Origin: VRUE01 sp963706605
GTDB lineage: Bacteria > Actinomycetota > Thermoleophilia > Solirubrobacterales > 70-9
Assembly: GCA_963706605.1 (NCBI GenBank)
Contig: OY970165.1
Span: forward strand, 1,798,001 to 1,862,000
Length of the DNA: 64,000 nt
Direction of reading: 5' to 3'
The translations under genes and the position numbers were made by a program. The notes below the pieces were generated by a model. That model made no database searches and was not told the DNA's origin. It saw nothing but the letters and a program-made list of their open reading frames with translations. Within the stretch, counting starts at the first letter, position 1. Each line of letters opens with the position of its first letter. Of this stretch, positions 33,207-42,936 are shown piece after piece.

Positions 33207-34057
33207 AGGGTCAGCCTGACAGTCGTGCCGTTGCCCGGCCCCGACTCGATCGTCAGCTCGCCGGCGATCAGCAGCGCCCGCTCGCGCATCCCGGCGATGC
33301 CGAGCCCGCCCTCAGACTCGTCGAAGGCGAAACCGCGGCCGTCGTCGCTCACCTTCAGCTCGACGCCGTCGCCGTCGCGGCGGCGCAGCGTGACCGTGAC
33401 TCGGTCGGCGCCGCTGTGGCGGGCGGCATTGGAGAGGGCCTCCTGGGCAACCCGGTAGACGACGAGCTGGGCGTCGTCGCCGAGGTCGGAGAGGTCTCCC
33501 TCGGAGGAGAACTCGGCCTCGACGTCGCCGTGGCCGAGCTGCTCGACCTGGCCGGCGATCGCGGCGGCGAGGCCAAGATCGTCGAGCGCGGTGGGCCGCA
33601 GCTGGCGGGCGAGCGAGAGCAGCTCGCGCATCGCCTGGTTGGCGAGCGCCTTGGTCTCGGCCAGCTCGGCCTCCAGCGCCGGCGGGGCCGCCTCGCGGGC
33701 CGCCTCGAGCCGCAGCAGCAGACCCGTGAGCGACTGGTTCACCTCGTCGTGGAGGTCGCGGGCGACCCGCGCCCGCTCCTCCTCCTGCGCCTGCAGCGCG
33801 GCGCTCCCCGCCCGCCGCCGCTCGGCTTCGAGCCGGTCCATCATCCGCAGGAAGGCGAGCTCGATCCGCTCCACCTCCTCGGTCTCTCCGATGCCGTCGA
33901 TCGAGCGGGGGAGCAGCGGCCCAGGCCGGCTCAGGTCGACCTTCTCCATCTCCTCGATCAGGTCTTCGAGCGGGGCGAACCGCCGCCGCAAGATCACCAG
34001 GTGGACGGCGAGCGCCGTCGCCACGACGGCGAGCACGACGATGACCACGGTCGTCAC
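33203..34057 (-). CDS. sensor histidine kinase (HisKA_3/NarX-like)
   Basis: 284 residues from the GTG at 34057. One N-terminal membrane segment (VTTVVIVVLAVVATALAVHL), then a HAMP-like linker (FAPLEDLIEEMEKV), a dimerisation helix with phospho-acceptor His103 in VARDLHDEVNQSL and the HATPase domain (LVVYRVAQEALSNAARHSGA N-box, VSDDGRGFAFD, GGLGIAGMRERA). A longer frame to 34150 would run into the htpX gene. No extracellular sensor domain, so it probably senses membrane or intracellular state. Confidence 0.9.
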   Translation of the reverse strand: MTTVVIVVLAVVATALAVHLVILRRRFAPLEDLIEEMEKVDLSRPGPLLPRSIDGIGETEEVERIELAFLRMMDRLEAERRRAGSAALQAQEEERARVARDLHDEVNQSLTGLLLRLEAAREAAPPALEAELAETKALANQAMRELLSLARQLRPTALDDLGLAAAIAGQVEQLGHGDVEAEFSSEGDLSDLGDDAQLVVYRVAQEALSNAARHSGADRVTVTLRRRDGDGVELKVSDDGRGFAFDESEGGLGIAGMRERALLIAGELTIESGPGNGTTVRLTL

Positions 34058-34149
34058 CGGGCGAGAATAGGGGTTGACCCCTATGGCCAGGTCCGTCTTT
34101 CGCGGCAATACTCCAGAGGCTGCGCAAATCCCGATCAGGAGCGAACTCA

Positions 34150-35010
34150 ATGAAGACCACCAGGCAGTCCACCTTCGGCGCCACCCTGCGTACGACGATC
34201 CTGCTGGCGTCCCTCTCCGGCCTGCTGGTCGTGATTGGCGCCCTGATCGGGGGCCCGAGCACGGCGGCGCTCTTCCTTGGCATCGCCCTATTGATCAACC
34301 TGGGCTCTTACTTCTTCAGCGACAAACTGGCGCTCGGGATGAGCCGCGCCAAGCCGATCGAGGAATCGGAAGCGCCGCGGCTCTACGAGATAGTGCGCGA
34401 ACTGACGACGCGCGCCGGGCTGCCGATGCCGCGCCTGTACATGATCCCCCAGGACCAGCCCAACGCCTTCGCGACCGGCCGCAACCCGAAGCACTCCGCC
34501 GTCGCGGTCACCCGCGGGATCACCAAGCTTCTTTCTGAGGACGAGCTGCGGGGCGTGTTGGCGCACGAGCTCACCCACATCAGGAACCACGACATCCTGA
34601 TCCAGTCGGTGGCCTCGGCGATCGGTGCCTCGATCACCTACCTCGCCTACATGCTGCTCTGGTTCGGTGACGACGACAACTCACCACTTGGTTTGGTCGC
34701 CTCGCTGGCGATGGTCCTGCTGGCCCCGATCGCTGCCAGCATCATCCAGCTGGCGATCTCGCGTCAGCGCGAGTTCGCGGCCGACGCCGGTGGCGCCGAA
34801 ATCTGCGGCAACCCGGAGTCGTTGGCAAGCGCCCTGCTGCGGCTCGAGCAGGGAGCGACGGACATGCCGATGCAGGTCAACCAGGCGGCCGAGCCCCTCT
34901 ACATCGTCAAGCCCTTCTCGGGCAAGGGCATCGCCGGCCTCTTCTCGACCCATCCGCCGATCGAGGAGCGGGTGAAAAGGCTGCGCCAGATGCGCCCCTC
35001 GCTGGGCTGA
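34150..35010 (+). CDS. htpX: HtpX-family membrane zinc metalloprotease
   Basis: 286 residues, membrane quality-control protease. Two N-terminal membrane segments (TTILLASLSGLLVVIGALIG, ALFLGIALLINLGSYFF), zinc motif HELTH (139-143) followed by RNHD, two more hydrophobic segments, and the third zinc ligand region REFAADAGG (Glu about 213). C-terminal FSTHPPIEERVKRL is family-typical. ATG at 34150; a terminator follows. Divergent from the two-component genes with 92 bp between starts, so a stress response link is likely. Confidence 0.95.
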   Translation: MKTTRQSTFGATLRTTILLASLSGLLVVIGALIGGPSTAALFLGIALLINLGSYFFSDKLALGMSRAKPIEESEAPRLYEIVRELTTRAGLPMPRLYMIPQDQPNAFATGRNPKHSAVAVTRGITKLLSEDELRGVLAHELTHIRNHDILIQSVASAIGASITYLAYMLLWFGDDDNSPLGLVASLAMVLLAPIAASIIQLAISRQREFAADAGGAEICGNPESLASALLRLEQGATDMPMQVNQAAEPLYIVKPFSGKGIAGLFSTHPPIEERVKRLRQMRPSLG

Positions 35011-35015
35011 GGTCA

Positions 35016-35040
35016 CGCCCCGTTGACCGGGGCGTATTTA
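35016..35040 (+). terminator. intrinsic terminator after htpX
   Basis: CGCCCCG-N5-CGGGGCG (35016-35034), extendable by an A-T pair, followed by TATTTA. Five bases after the htpX stop. Confidence 0.65.
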
Positions 35041-35082
35041 AGAACTACCCTGTACGCGTAACGGATAGACCCGTTCGCGACC

Positions 35083-35814
35083 ATGGCCAAGGCCCGCGCC
35101 AGATCCAAGTCCACCGCGCCGCAGCGCCTGCCGCGTGGGCGGCATGCGCTCGCTCCCGAGGATGTGCTGCGCGATCAGCGCGAACGGCTGATCGCCGCCG
35201 TGCCGGGGGTCGTCGCCGAGCACGGCTACGAAACGACGTCGGTCGCCGACATCGTCAAGGGGGCGGCCGTCTCCCGCAATGCCTTTTACAAGAACTTCAG
35301 CGACAAGCAGGAGTGCTTCGCCGCTGCTCACGAGGTCGGCCACGAGCGGCTCCTCGACGTCCTCGCGCAGCCCTGCGAGGCGGGCGCCACGATCGAAGAG
35401 CGGGTCGAAGGCTCGCTGGCGGCCGCGCTCGACGCCCTCGCATCCGAGCCCGACGTGGCGCGCCTCCTCTTCGTCGAGGCGCCGTCGGCGGGGGAGGAGA
35501 TCGCGCTCCGCTACCACGAGTGGCTGGGGCGCTACGGCACGCTGTTGCGCTCCGCCGCTCCGGATCTTCCGCCGCAGTCGATCCCTGCACCTGAGGTCGA
35601 GGGTGTGATCGTCGGCGGCATCGCCTCGCGGGTCGCCAGCGAGGTGCTGAACGGGAGGGCGGCAAAGCTCCGCGACCTCACGGCGCCCTTCGTCGAGTAC
35701 GTCCTCGCCTTCTACCGGCTCGGCGAGCCCGGCCCCAAGGAGGGCAAGGTCCTTGCCTTCGAGTCGGAGCAGGCCGAGCCCGTTCAGGCGCAGCGCAAGC
35801 AGGCCAGCGCTTAG
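35083..35814 (+). CDS. TetR-family regulator, 243 aa
   Basis: A basic N-terminus (MAKARARSKSTAPQRLPRG) precedes the TetR HTH: LRDQRERLIAAVPGVVAEHG, YETTSVADIVKGAAVSRNAF, YKNFSDKQECF. It is in the same subfamily as the three TetR genes at 46.8-48.9 kb (shared D-Q-R-x-R-I/L, G-Y, V-S-R-x-x-F-Y, F-x-K-x-x-C-F). The C-terminal ligand domain is helical. It precedes the surface-protein operon by about 300 bp in the same direction and may control it; a dyad (ATAC-N7-GTAT) lies at that operon's promoter. Confidence 0.9.
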   Translation: MAKARARSKSTAPQRLPRGRHALAPEDVLRDQRERLIAAVPGVVAEHGYETTSVADIVKGAAVSRNAFYKNFSDKQECFAAAHEVGHERLLDVLAQPCEAGATIEERVEGSLAAALDALASEPDVARLLFVEAPSAGEEIALRYHEWLGRYGTLLRSAAPDLPPQSIPAPEVEGVIVGGIASRVASEVLNGRAAKLRDLTAPFVEYVLAFYRLGEPGPKEGKVLAFESEQAEPVQAQRKQASA

Positions 35815-35925
35815 CTCGCAAACCCTCGCGGTCGGCCCGATTGCCGATCTATCTGGGAACTCACGGGGTTCCGTTGGCAAAAGTTCGCCGCAGAAATCCC
35901 TGCAAATACGCGTATAGGTTCAGCA

Positions 35926-36008
35926 ATACCATGTGCGTATCTTGACAAGATCGCGGTAGCGTGTTTTCATTCGCCCACGTCTTCGGTTGGGAACGAAGAC
36001 GGTATAGC
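35926..36008 (+). promoter_or_regulatory. promoter of the surface-protein operon, shared with TetR gene at 47536
   Basis: The first 23 bases (35926-35948) are identical to 47458-47480 and include the dyad ATAC-N7-GTAT and a perfect -35 TTGACA (35942-35947). A 17-base spacer leads to a -10-like TTTCAT (35965-35970). The likeness to 47458-47540 goes on without gaps to about 36008; where the other copy has the tetR ATG, this one has ATA. The region from 35815 to 36107 holds no gene otherwise. Confidence 0.7.
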
Positions 36009-36107
36009 CGACGAAGTGACCCAACGCAGGGAAACAGGGAAACCGAGCTTCGGGAGGGCCGCAAAAGGGAAGCGGCCGGCAGGGGCTCAGGGACAAGGAG
36101 AGAGCAC

Positions 36108-39100
36108 GTGAGAAGCACCTCGAAGGCATCGTCCGCGGGATCGAGCATGCGCCAGGGCAGTCGCCTCGGCCGCATCGTCCGTGGAGCCTTCGCCACCCGT
36201 GGCGCCTCCAGCCGCGCCAAAGGGAGTGGTGCGCCCGCCCCCAGGCTCCTCCTCGCCGTGGCAGCCGCCCTCGCGCTCACCCTCGTCCTCGGCGTCGCCC
36301 TCGCCGGCGCCACCGCCCCCGCGGTGAGCATCGAACCCGCCGCCAACGTCGAGTTCTCCACCGCCGACGTCGCAGGCGAAGTCAACCCCGAAGACAAGGA
36401 AACCTCCTACCACTTCGAGTACATCGCCGACGCCCAGTTCGAAGAGAACGTCGCAAATCTCCAGCCGCCATTCCAAGGCGCGACCGAAGTCGGCTTCGAC
36501 TCCCTCCCCGAAAACGGCGGCCTCACCCCGGTCTCAGAAGCTCTCACCAATCTCACCCCCGCCACCACCTACCACCTCCGCCTCTTCGCCGAAAACGGCG
36601 ACGGCGCCGAAACGGCCGAAACCGCCACCTTTGAAACCAAAGGCCCCGTCACCGCCCCCACCGTCGCCGGCGTCGCCTCCTCCGCAGTCCTCTACACCAC
36701 CGCCCACGTCTCCGGCGAAGTCACCGCCGGCAACGCCGACCCCGCCTTCAACGCCACCACCTGCCGCTTCGAGTTCATCTCCGACGCCGCCTACCACCAG
36801 AACGTCGACAACGGCGAACCGGGCTTCCAGAACGCCCCCTCGGAAAGCTGCGACGTCGAACCGAGCGGCGCCGCCCCGACCGCGGTCGGGGCCGACCTCA
36901 CCGGGCTCGGCTCAAACGCCACCTACCACCTGCGCCTGCTCGCCGAAAACTCCGGCGGCCAGAGCTCTGCCCTCGGCCCCAACTTCGAAACCGAGCCGGT
37001 CGCCAAGCCGGTCCTCACCACCCCGGCGATCAGCGCGATCGCCCCCTCCGGCGCCCACTTCGACGCCGAAGTCGACCCCAACGCCCCCGACGAAGCGCTC
37101 AGCCCCGCCCAGGAAGCGGCCTGGGCGACCGAATGGCACTTCGACTGCACCCCGAGCTGCGACGTCAGCCCCACGGGAGAACAGCCGCTCGCCGCCGGCC
37201 ACGAACCCAAACCGGTCTCCGCCGACGCCGGCAACCTCGAACCCAACACCGAATACACCGTCACCCTGCACGCCTCAAACGCCGGCGGGGAGCGGACGGC
37301 AAGCGAAGCTTTCACCACCGGAGCCCTCGCCCCCGGCGTCGCCGCCGGCACCAACACCCCCCTCGACGACACCACCACCCGCGTCCGCGCCTACGTCAAC
37401 CCCCACAACGACCCGATCACGACCTGCGTCTTCGAATACGGCCCGACGACCTCCTACGGCAAATCGATTCCATGTGCCCATAACCCCGCCGGCGGCAACC
37501 AACCGGTCGAAGTCAGCGCCGACGTCCCCGGCCTCGACCCCGGCGCCGGCTACCACTTCCAGGTCAAAGCGACCAATGGCGCCGGCACCACCCCGAGTGA
37601 GGACAGCGTCTTCGGCACCTTCCAAGCCCCCGCGCCCGAAAGCTGCCCCAACCAGGCCCGGCGCGAAGAACAGCGCTCGACCGCCCTGCCCGACTGCCGC
37701 GCCTATGAGATGGTCAGCCCGCCCGACAAGGGCGGCTCCGACGTCCGCCTCGACTCGACCCGCACCCGCGCCGCGGTCCAGGGCGGCGCCGTCGCCTTCA
37801 CCTCGCTCGGCGCCTTCGGCGACGCCGTCGGCATGGGCGCCACTGCCGATTACCTTGCCCAGCGCAACGACACCCCGGGGACCCAGGGCTGGTCCACCCA
37901 TGGGCTCAACCCGCAACACGACGCCCAGTCGTTCGTGGGGGTGGTGAGCGGCGGCATGGACCCAGGCTACGTCGCAATGTCCCCCGACCTCGCTCACGGG
38001 ATCTACAAGGTGATGTTCCCGCTCAGCGACGATCCGATGACGGCCAACGTCGGCAAGCTCTACGTGCGCGACGATCTCAGCAGCCCCGGCGGCGGCACGT
38101 ACCAGCTCGTCACGACCTGTCCCGCCTGCGCCAGCCCATTGCTCCTCAGCTCGACCGGCTCGCAACAGGTGCCTACTTTCGACGGCGCCTCGTCGGATTT
38201 CGGCCATGTCCTGTTCCGCTCGCGGTTCGCGCTTACGAGCGACGCGCCCCTCTCCGGTCAGCCTTTGACCTACGAATGGGACCACGGGACGCTGCGCTTG
38301 GTGGGAATTCTGCCCGACGGGACGCCGGCGGCATCTTCGATCTCGGGGAGTGCTCAGGAGGCGTACTACAAGATCAACCCGATCTCGGGCGACGGCTCGC
38401 GGGCCTTCTTCTCGGTGCCGGCGGCGAGCGATCCGACGGGCACCGACCAGCTCTACATGCGGGTCAATCACTCGAGCACGGTGAGGATCAGCGCCCCCGA
38501 GCAAGCCGTGCCGAGTCCCCCGGGGTCGGCGCGCTTTGAAGCCGCAACCCCGAATGGCAGCAAAGTCTTCTTCACGAGTACTGCACCGTTGATCGATGGG
38601 CCCGCCGGGGCTTTGTACATGTATGACACGACCGTGCCAGACAACGAAGACAACCTTACCTCAGTAGAGGTCGATCACGAATCGGCTGATCCAGGAGACA
38701 TCGAAGGAGTAATCGGGACCAGCGACGACGGCAGCTACGTGTACTTTGTCGCCCAGGGACAACTGGTCGCAGGCCGGCCGGTCTTAGGCTCGGGCTACGG
38801 CATTTACCTCGCTCACAATGGTGTGGTGACGTACATCGGTGGCGTTGGTAAATCTGGCGCGGGTGTGGACGCTAACGTCCGCACGCAGTGGGGGATCCTG
38901 ACGCAACAAGCAAGGGTGACGCCGGACGGGCATCATCTCTTGTTCGCCTCCTACAGGGGCGGCAGTCTGACCGGATACGACCACGGCAATTCCTGTAGCG
39001 AAGACCAGGGCGGTAGCGGGGGCGGGGGATGTCGCGAGCTCTACCTCTACAGCGCCGATCAAAACTCCCTCGCCTGCGTCTCCTGCCGGCCCGGTGGCGT

Positions 39101-39656
39101 GGCGGCCACCTCCGATGCGAGCACGGTGACTCGCGTCGGCACCGGCGGCGGGACGGTTTCCCAGTATCTGGACCACGCGCTCTCCAACGACGGCAGCCGG
39201 GTCTTCTTCAGCAGCGGCGACAGACTCCTCGAAGGCGATCACAACGGCGCCTCCGACGCCTATCAGTACGACGCCGGCACCGGCGAGACGCATCTGATCT
39301 CCAGCGGCAAGGACGAATCGAGCTCCTACTTCCTCGACGCCAGCCCCGACGGCAGGGACCTCTTCTTCGCCACTCACGAGCGGCTGCTCGGCTGGGACGC
39401 CGACAACAGCACCGACCTCTACGACGCCCGCGCCGGCGGCGGCCTCCCCGAACCGCCTCCGGGCCCCGCGGCGGCCTGTTCCGGCGATAGCTGTCAGGGA
39501 GCGCAGACCGCCCCTCCGCCCGTCGTTTCGCCGGCCAGCGGCAGCGCCGCCGGTCCCGTCAACCCCAGGCCCAGGCGCCCCCGCAAGCCGAGAAAGCCCC
39601 GCGGCAAGCACCACCACAAGCGAGCCGCCGACCACAACCGGAGGGCGAGCCGATGA
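36108..39656 (+). CDS. giant secreted Fn3/beta-propeller-like surface protein, 1182 aa
   Basis: GTG at 36108 with AAGGAGAG at -7. An Arg/Ser-rich leader of about 40 residues, then a hydrophobic segment (RLLLAVAAALALTLVLGVAL) as signal peptide or anchor. Residues about 70-530 hold four Fn3-like modules, each with an ATTYHLRLFAENGDG-type strand (variants NATYHLRLLAENSGG, NTEYTVTLHASNAGG, GAGYHFQVKATNGAG). Residues 530-1110 form WD40/PD40-like propeller repeats (GSRVFFSSGDRLLEGDHNGA, GRDLFFATHERLLGWDADNS). The end has a Cys pair (CSGDSCQG), a Pro-rich part and a basic K/R/H tail. Found outside the cell by inference. First gene of a coupled operon; ATGA overlap with the next. Confidence 0.82.
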   Translation: MRSTSKASSAGSSMRQGSRLGRIVRGAFATRGASSRAKGSGAPAPRLLLAVAAALALTLVLGVALAGATAPAVSIEPAANVEFSTADVAGEVNPEDKETSYHFEYIADAQFEENVANLQPPFQGATEVGFDSLPENGGLTPVSEALTNLTPATTYHLRLFAENGDGAETAETATFETKGPVTAPTVAGVASSAVLYTTAHVSGEVTAGNADPAFNATTCRFEFISDAAYHQNVDNGEPGFQNAPSESCDVEPSGAAPTAVGADLTGLGSNATYHLRLLAENSGGQSSALGPNFETEPVAKPVLTTPAISAIAPSGAHFDAEVDPNAPDEALSPAQEAAWATEWHFDCTPSCDVSPTGEQPLAAGHEPKPVSADAGNLEPNTEYTVTLHASNAGGERTASEAFTTGALAPGVAAGTNTPLDDTTTRVRAYVNPHNDPITTCVFEYGPTTSYGKSIPCAHNPAGGNQPVEVSADVPGLDPGAGYHFQVKATNGAGTTPSEDSVFGTFQAPAPESCPNQARREEQRSTALPDCRAYEMVSPPDKGGSDVRLDSTRTRAAVQGGAVAFTSLGAFGDAVGMGATADYLAQRNDTPGTQGWSTHGLNPQHDAQSFVGVVSGGMDPGYVAMSPDLAHGIYKVMFPLSDDPMTANVGKLYVRDDLSSPGGGTYQLVTTCPACASPLLLSSTGSQQVPTFDGASSDFGHVLFRSRFALTSDAPLSGQPLTYEWDHGTLRLVGILPDGTPAASSISGSAQEAYYKINPISGDGSRAFFSVPAASDPTGTDQLYMRVNHSSTVRISAPEQAVPSPPGSARFEAATPNGSKVFFTSTAPLIDGPAGALYMYDTTVPDNEDNLTSVEVDHESADPGDIEGVIGTSDDGSYVYFVAQGQLVAGRPVLGSGYGIYLAHNGVVTYIGGVGKSGAGVDANVRTQWGILTQQARVTPDGHHLLFASYRGGSLTGYDHGNSCSEDQGGSGGGGCRELYLYSADQNSLACVSCRPGGVAATSDASTVTRVGTGGGTVSQYLDHALSNDGSRVFFSSGDRLLEGDHNGASDAYQYDAGTGETHLISSGKDESSSYFLDASPDGRDLFFATHERLLGWDADNSTDLYDARAGGGLPEPPPGPAAACSGDSCQGAQTAPPPVVSPASGSAAGPVNPRPRRPRKPRKPRGKHHHKRAADHNRRASR

Positions 39657-42600
39657 CCAAGCAGCTCAGTTTCCCCAGCGCTCTTGCGGTGGCCGCGACC
39701 CTTCTCTTCGCCTCCGCGGCGCCTGCAGCCGCGGCCGGGCCGGCCTGGCAGATCGACTCGACCGCGAACACGATCGCCGCCGCCGGCCAGCCGTTCAGCT
39801 ACCAGCTCCAGGTCACCAACGTCGGCACCGAAGCGATGGACGGCAGCCCCGTCACCTTCACCGCGCACCTGCCGGCCGGCGTCACCGCGCTTGCCGCCGG
39901 TGGACCGGCGCAGGGATTCGTTCCCTCCGAATGCCACGGTCCCGCGGGCCCCGCCGATCCGGTTGCGGGAGCCAGCACCGTCATCTGCGACGCGAGCCAA
40001 CTGGCCAACCTCAATGAACGGACCCGCCGCAACCCGGTCGTCGTGGTCGACGTCCCGCTCGCCGCGAGCGTGGCCCTGACCCCCTCCTTCGAAATCTCCG
40101 GCGGCGGCGGCGGCGCGGCGAGCACCGTCGACCCGACCCGGATCGGCCCCGACCCGGCCCCCTTCGGCATCGACGGCCTCGACGGCCAGGTCAACGCCGA
40201 CGCCGCCGGGGACCCCTTTACCCAGGCCGGCGGGCACCCCTACTCGGCCGGCGGCGAGATCGACTTCAACCGCCTCACCAGCCCCAACCCCTTCCTCGGC
40301 GCCGCCTTCCCGGTGGAGCCGGTCAAGGACGTCCTCGTCGACCTGCCGCCGGGCTTCATCGGCAACCCGGCGGCCGCCGCGAAATGCACCGCGGTCGACC
40401 TCGCGAACTCGTTCGGGGCCGCAGCGCTGCCGCTCTGCGCGCCGGCCTCCCAGGTGGGGGTCTCGACGATCGCCACCTCCGGCGGCACCATCGGTTTCGC
40501 CGCCGTCTACAACATGGTGCCGCCCTCGGGCGTGGCGGCGCGCTTCGGGTTCAGCTACGGCGGCACCCTGGTCACCGTCGACGGCGAGCTGCGCAGCGGC
40601 GGCGACTACGGCGTCTCGGTCAACTCCCGAAACGTCACCGAGGGCCTCGCCCTGGTCGGCACCCGTCTCACCTTCTGGGGCGACCCCTCCGATCCCAGCC
40701 ACCGCGACGAACGGGCGTGTCCAGGTGAAAGGATCCCGTGGGAAAAGGGTCCGACCTGCGCCTCCAGCGCCGCGCCCACCGCCTTCCTGCGCAATCCGAC
40801 CTCCTGTGAGCACGAAGCCGATGGTCTCACCACCACCGCCCGCATCGACTCCTGGAAGAACCCCGGCGCCTTCGACGAAGGAACCTTCCTCTCCCACGAC
40901 CCGCCCGGCTACCCCGCCGCCCCCGCGGACTGGGGCCCGCCCCAGGGCCCGACCGGCTGCGACCAGGTCCCCTTCGAACCTGGCATCACGGTCCAACCCA
41001 CCGTCAACTCCGCCGACACCCCGACCGGGCTCACGGTCGACCTCACCCTGCCCCAGACCAACGAACCCGATGCGATCGCCACCTCGGACCTGAAGAAGGC
41101 GATCGTCACCCTGCCGGCGGGGATGACCGTCAACCCCTCCTCGGCCGACGGCCTGCGGGGCTGTTCGCAGGCCCAGATCGACCTGCACGGCCAGAACACC
41201 GTGCCCGACTGCCCCGACGGCTCGCGGATCGGCACCGTCTCGATCAAAACCCCCCTGCTCGACCACGAAGTCAAGGGCACCGTCTACCTGGCTTCCCAGG
41301 GAGACAACCCCTTCCATTCCCTCCTCGCCCTCTACATCGTCGGCGAAGACCCCGAATCGGGCGTGGTCTTGAAGCTCGCCGGCCAGGTCAGCGCCGGCCC
41401 CGACGGTCAGCTCACGACGACCTTCGACAACCAGCCGCAGCTGCCCTTCGAAGCCCTCCACCTGACCCTCAAGGGCGGCCCCAGGGCGCCGCTGCGGACG
41501 CCACCGACCTGCGGCACCAAGACCACCGGTGCCGAGCTCAGCCCTTGGGCCCGCCCCGAAGAAGCGGTGCATCTGGCCAGCAGCTTCCAGATCGCCTCCG
41601 GCCCCAACGGCAGCGCCTGCGCCAACTCCGACGCCCAGCGCCCCTTCGCGCCGGGCTTCGACGCCGGCTCGCTCAACCCCCTCGGCGGCGCCCTCAGCCC
41701 CTTCGTCTTGAACCTCTCCCGCCCCGACGGCTCCCAGGAGCTCGCCGGGCTGACGATCGACACCCCACCCGGCCTCGCCGCGGTGCTCAAAGGCCTCCCC
41801 TACTGCCCCGACTCGGCGCTCGCGGCGGCCGCCGGCCGCTCGGGCGAAGGTGGGGGAGCCCTCGAGCTCGCCCACCCCAGCTGCCCACCGGCCAGCCAGG
41901 TCGGCACGGTCGACGCCGCCGCCGGCGCCGGCCCCCTGCCCTTCCACGTCGCCGGCAGGGCCTACCTCGCCGGCCCCTACAAGGGCGCCCCGCTCTCGAT
42001 CGCCGTGGTCATCCCGGCGCTGGCCGGACCGCTCGACCTCGGCACCGTGATGGTCCGCTCGGCCCTGCACGTCGACCCCGCCACCGCCCGGATCACCGTC
42101 ATCTCCGACCCGCTGCCGCAGTCCCTGCAGAACATCCCCCTCGACGTCCGCGGCGCCAGCGTCTCGATCGACCGCCCCGACTTCACGATCAACCCGACCA
42201 GCTGCGACCGGATGACGGTGGGGGGAACCCTGCTCAGCGCCCAGGGCGCCCTCGCCAACGTCTCCAAGGGCTACCAGATGCTCGGCTGCTCGAAACTCCC
42301 CTTCAAGCCAAGGCTCTCCTTCCGCCTCGAGGGCAAGACCGGCCGCGGCGGCCACCCGGCCCTCAGGGCCACCCTCAAGGCCCGCCCCGGCGACGCCAAC
42401 ATCGCCAGGGCCCAGGTCACCCTGCCTCACTCCGAGTTCCTCGCCCAAAACCACATCAGGACGATCTGCACCAGGGTCCAGTTCGCCGCCGACCAGTGCC
42501 CCGAGGGCTCGATCTACGGCCACGCCCGCGCCATCACCCCGCTGCTGGACCAGCCCCTCGAAGGCCCGGTCTACCTGCGCTCCTCCAACCACAACCTCCC

Positions 42601-42928
42601 CGACCTCGTCGCCTCGCTCGGCGGTCAGATCCACATCGACCTCGACGGGCGCATCGACACCTTCCACAGGGGCATCCGCAACACCTTCGAAGTGATCCCC
42701 GACGCGCCCGTCACCAAGTTCACCCTGAGCATGCCGGGCGGCGCCAAGGGTCTGCTGGAAAACTCCCGCAACCTCTGCAAGTCCACCAACCGCGCCACCG
42801 TCCTGCTCGACGGCCAAAACGGCAAGGCCTACGACACCGAACCGGTGGTGAGGAACTCCTGTGGAGGCAAGGCCCACAAGGGCCACCGCGGCGGGAAGCC
42901 CGGCAAGGGCGGCGGCAATCGCCGATAG
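39653..42928 (+). CDS. giant secreted surface protein, 1091 aa
   Basis: Overlaps the previous gene by ATGA. Signal peptide MTKQLSFPSALAVAATLLFA with cleavage near APAAAAG. Begins with a DUF11-like domain (FSYQLQVTNVGTEAMDGSPV), then long beta-rich repeats containing CPDGSRIGTVSIKTPLLDHE and CPPASQVGTVDAAAG motifs. Its C-terminal third matches the third protein of the operon closely (ICTRVQFAADQCPEGSIYGH, ARAITPLLDQPLEGPVYLRS, PDAPVTKFTLSMPGG), so they are paralogues. The C-terminus is basic and Gly-rich (GHRGGKPGKGGGNRR). Glu codons are largely GAA, unlike neighbouring metabolic genes. Function unknown; likely cell-surface or extracellular matrix. Confidence 0.82.
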   Translation: MTKQLSFPSALAVAATLLFASAAPAAAAGPAWQIDSTANTIAAAGQPFSYQLQVTNVGTEAMDGSPVTFTAHLPAGVTALAAGGPAQGFVPSECHGPAGPADPVAGASTVICDASQLANLNERTRRNPVVVVDVPLAASVALTPSFEISGGGGGAASTVDPTRIGPDPAPFGIDGLDGQVNADAAGDPFTQAGGHPYSAGGEIDFNRLTSPNPFLGAAFPVEPVKDVLVDLPPGFIGNPAAAAKCTAVDLANSFGAAALPLCAPASQVGVSTIATSGGTIGFAAVYNMVPPSGVAARFGFSYGGTLVTVDGELRSGGDYGVSVNSRNVTEGLALVGTRLTFWGDPSDPSHRDERACPGERIPWEKGPTCASSAAPTAFLRNPTSCEHEADGLTTTARIDSWKNPGAFDEGTFLSHDPPGYPAAPADWGPPQGPTGCDQVPFEPGITVQPTVNSADTPTGLTVDLTLPQTNEPDAIATSDLKKAIVTLPAGMTVNPSSADGLRGCSQAQIDLHGQNTVPDCPDGSRIGTVSIKTPLLDHEVKGTVYLASQGDNPFHSLLALYIVGEDPESGVVLKLAGQVSAGPDGQLTTTFDNQPQLPFEALHLTLKGGPRAPLRTPPTCGTKTTGAELSPWARPEEAVHLASSFQIASGPNGSACANSDAQRPFAPGFDAGSLNPLGGALSPFVLNLSRPDGSQELAGLTIDTPPGLAAVLKGLPYCPDSALAAAAGRSGEGGGALELAHPSCPPASQVGTVDAAAGAGPLPFHVAGRAYLAGPYKGAPLSIAVVIPALAGPLDLGTVMVRSALHVDPATARITVISDPLPQSLQNIPLDVRGASVSIDRPDFTINPTSCDRMTVGGTLLSAQGALANVSKGYQMLGCSKLPFKPRLSFRLEGKTGRGGHPALRATLKARPGDANIARAQVTLPHSEFLAQNHIRTICTRVQFAADQCPEGSIYGHARAITPLLDQPLEGPVYLRSSNHNLPDLVASLGGQIHIDLDGRIDTFHRGIRNTFEVIPDAPVTKFTLSMPGGAKGLLENSRNLCKSTNRATVLLDGQNGKAYDTEPVVRNSCGGKAHKGHRGGKPGKGGGNRR

Positions 42929-42936
42929 CGGTTCCG

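Noticed and set aside
36004..36107. Possibility of a TetR gene remnant after the shared promoter at 35926
   Set aside because: Past the ATA that matches the tetR ATG, the translation shows no helix-turn-helix sequence, so only the promoter and leader are shared.
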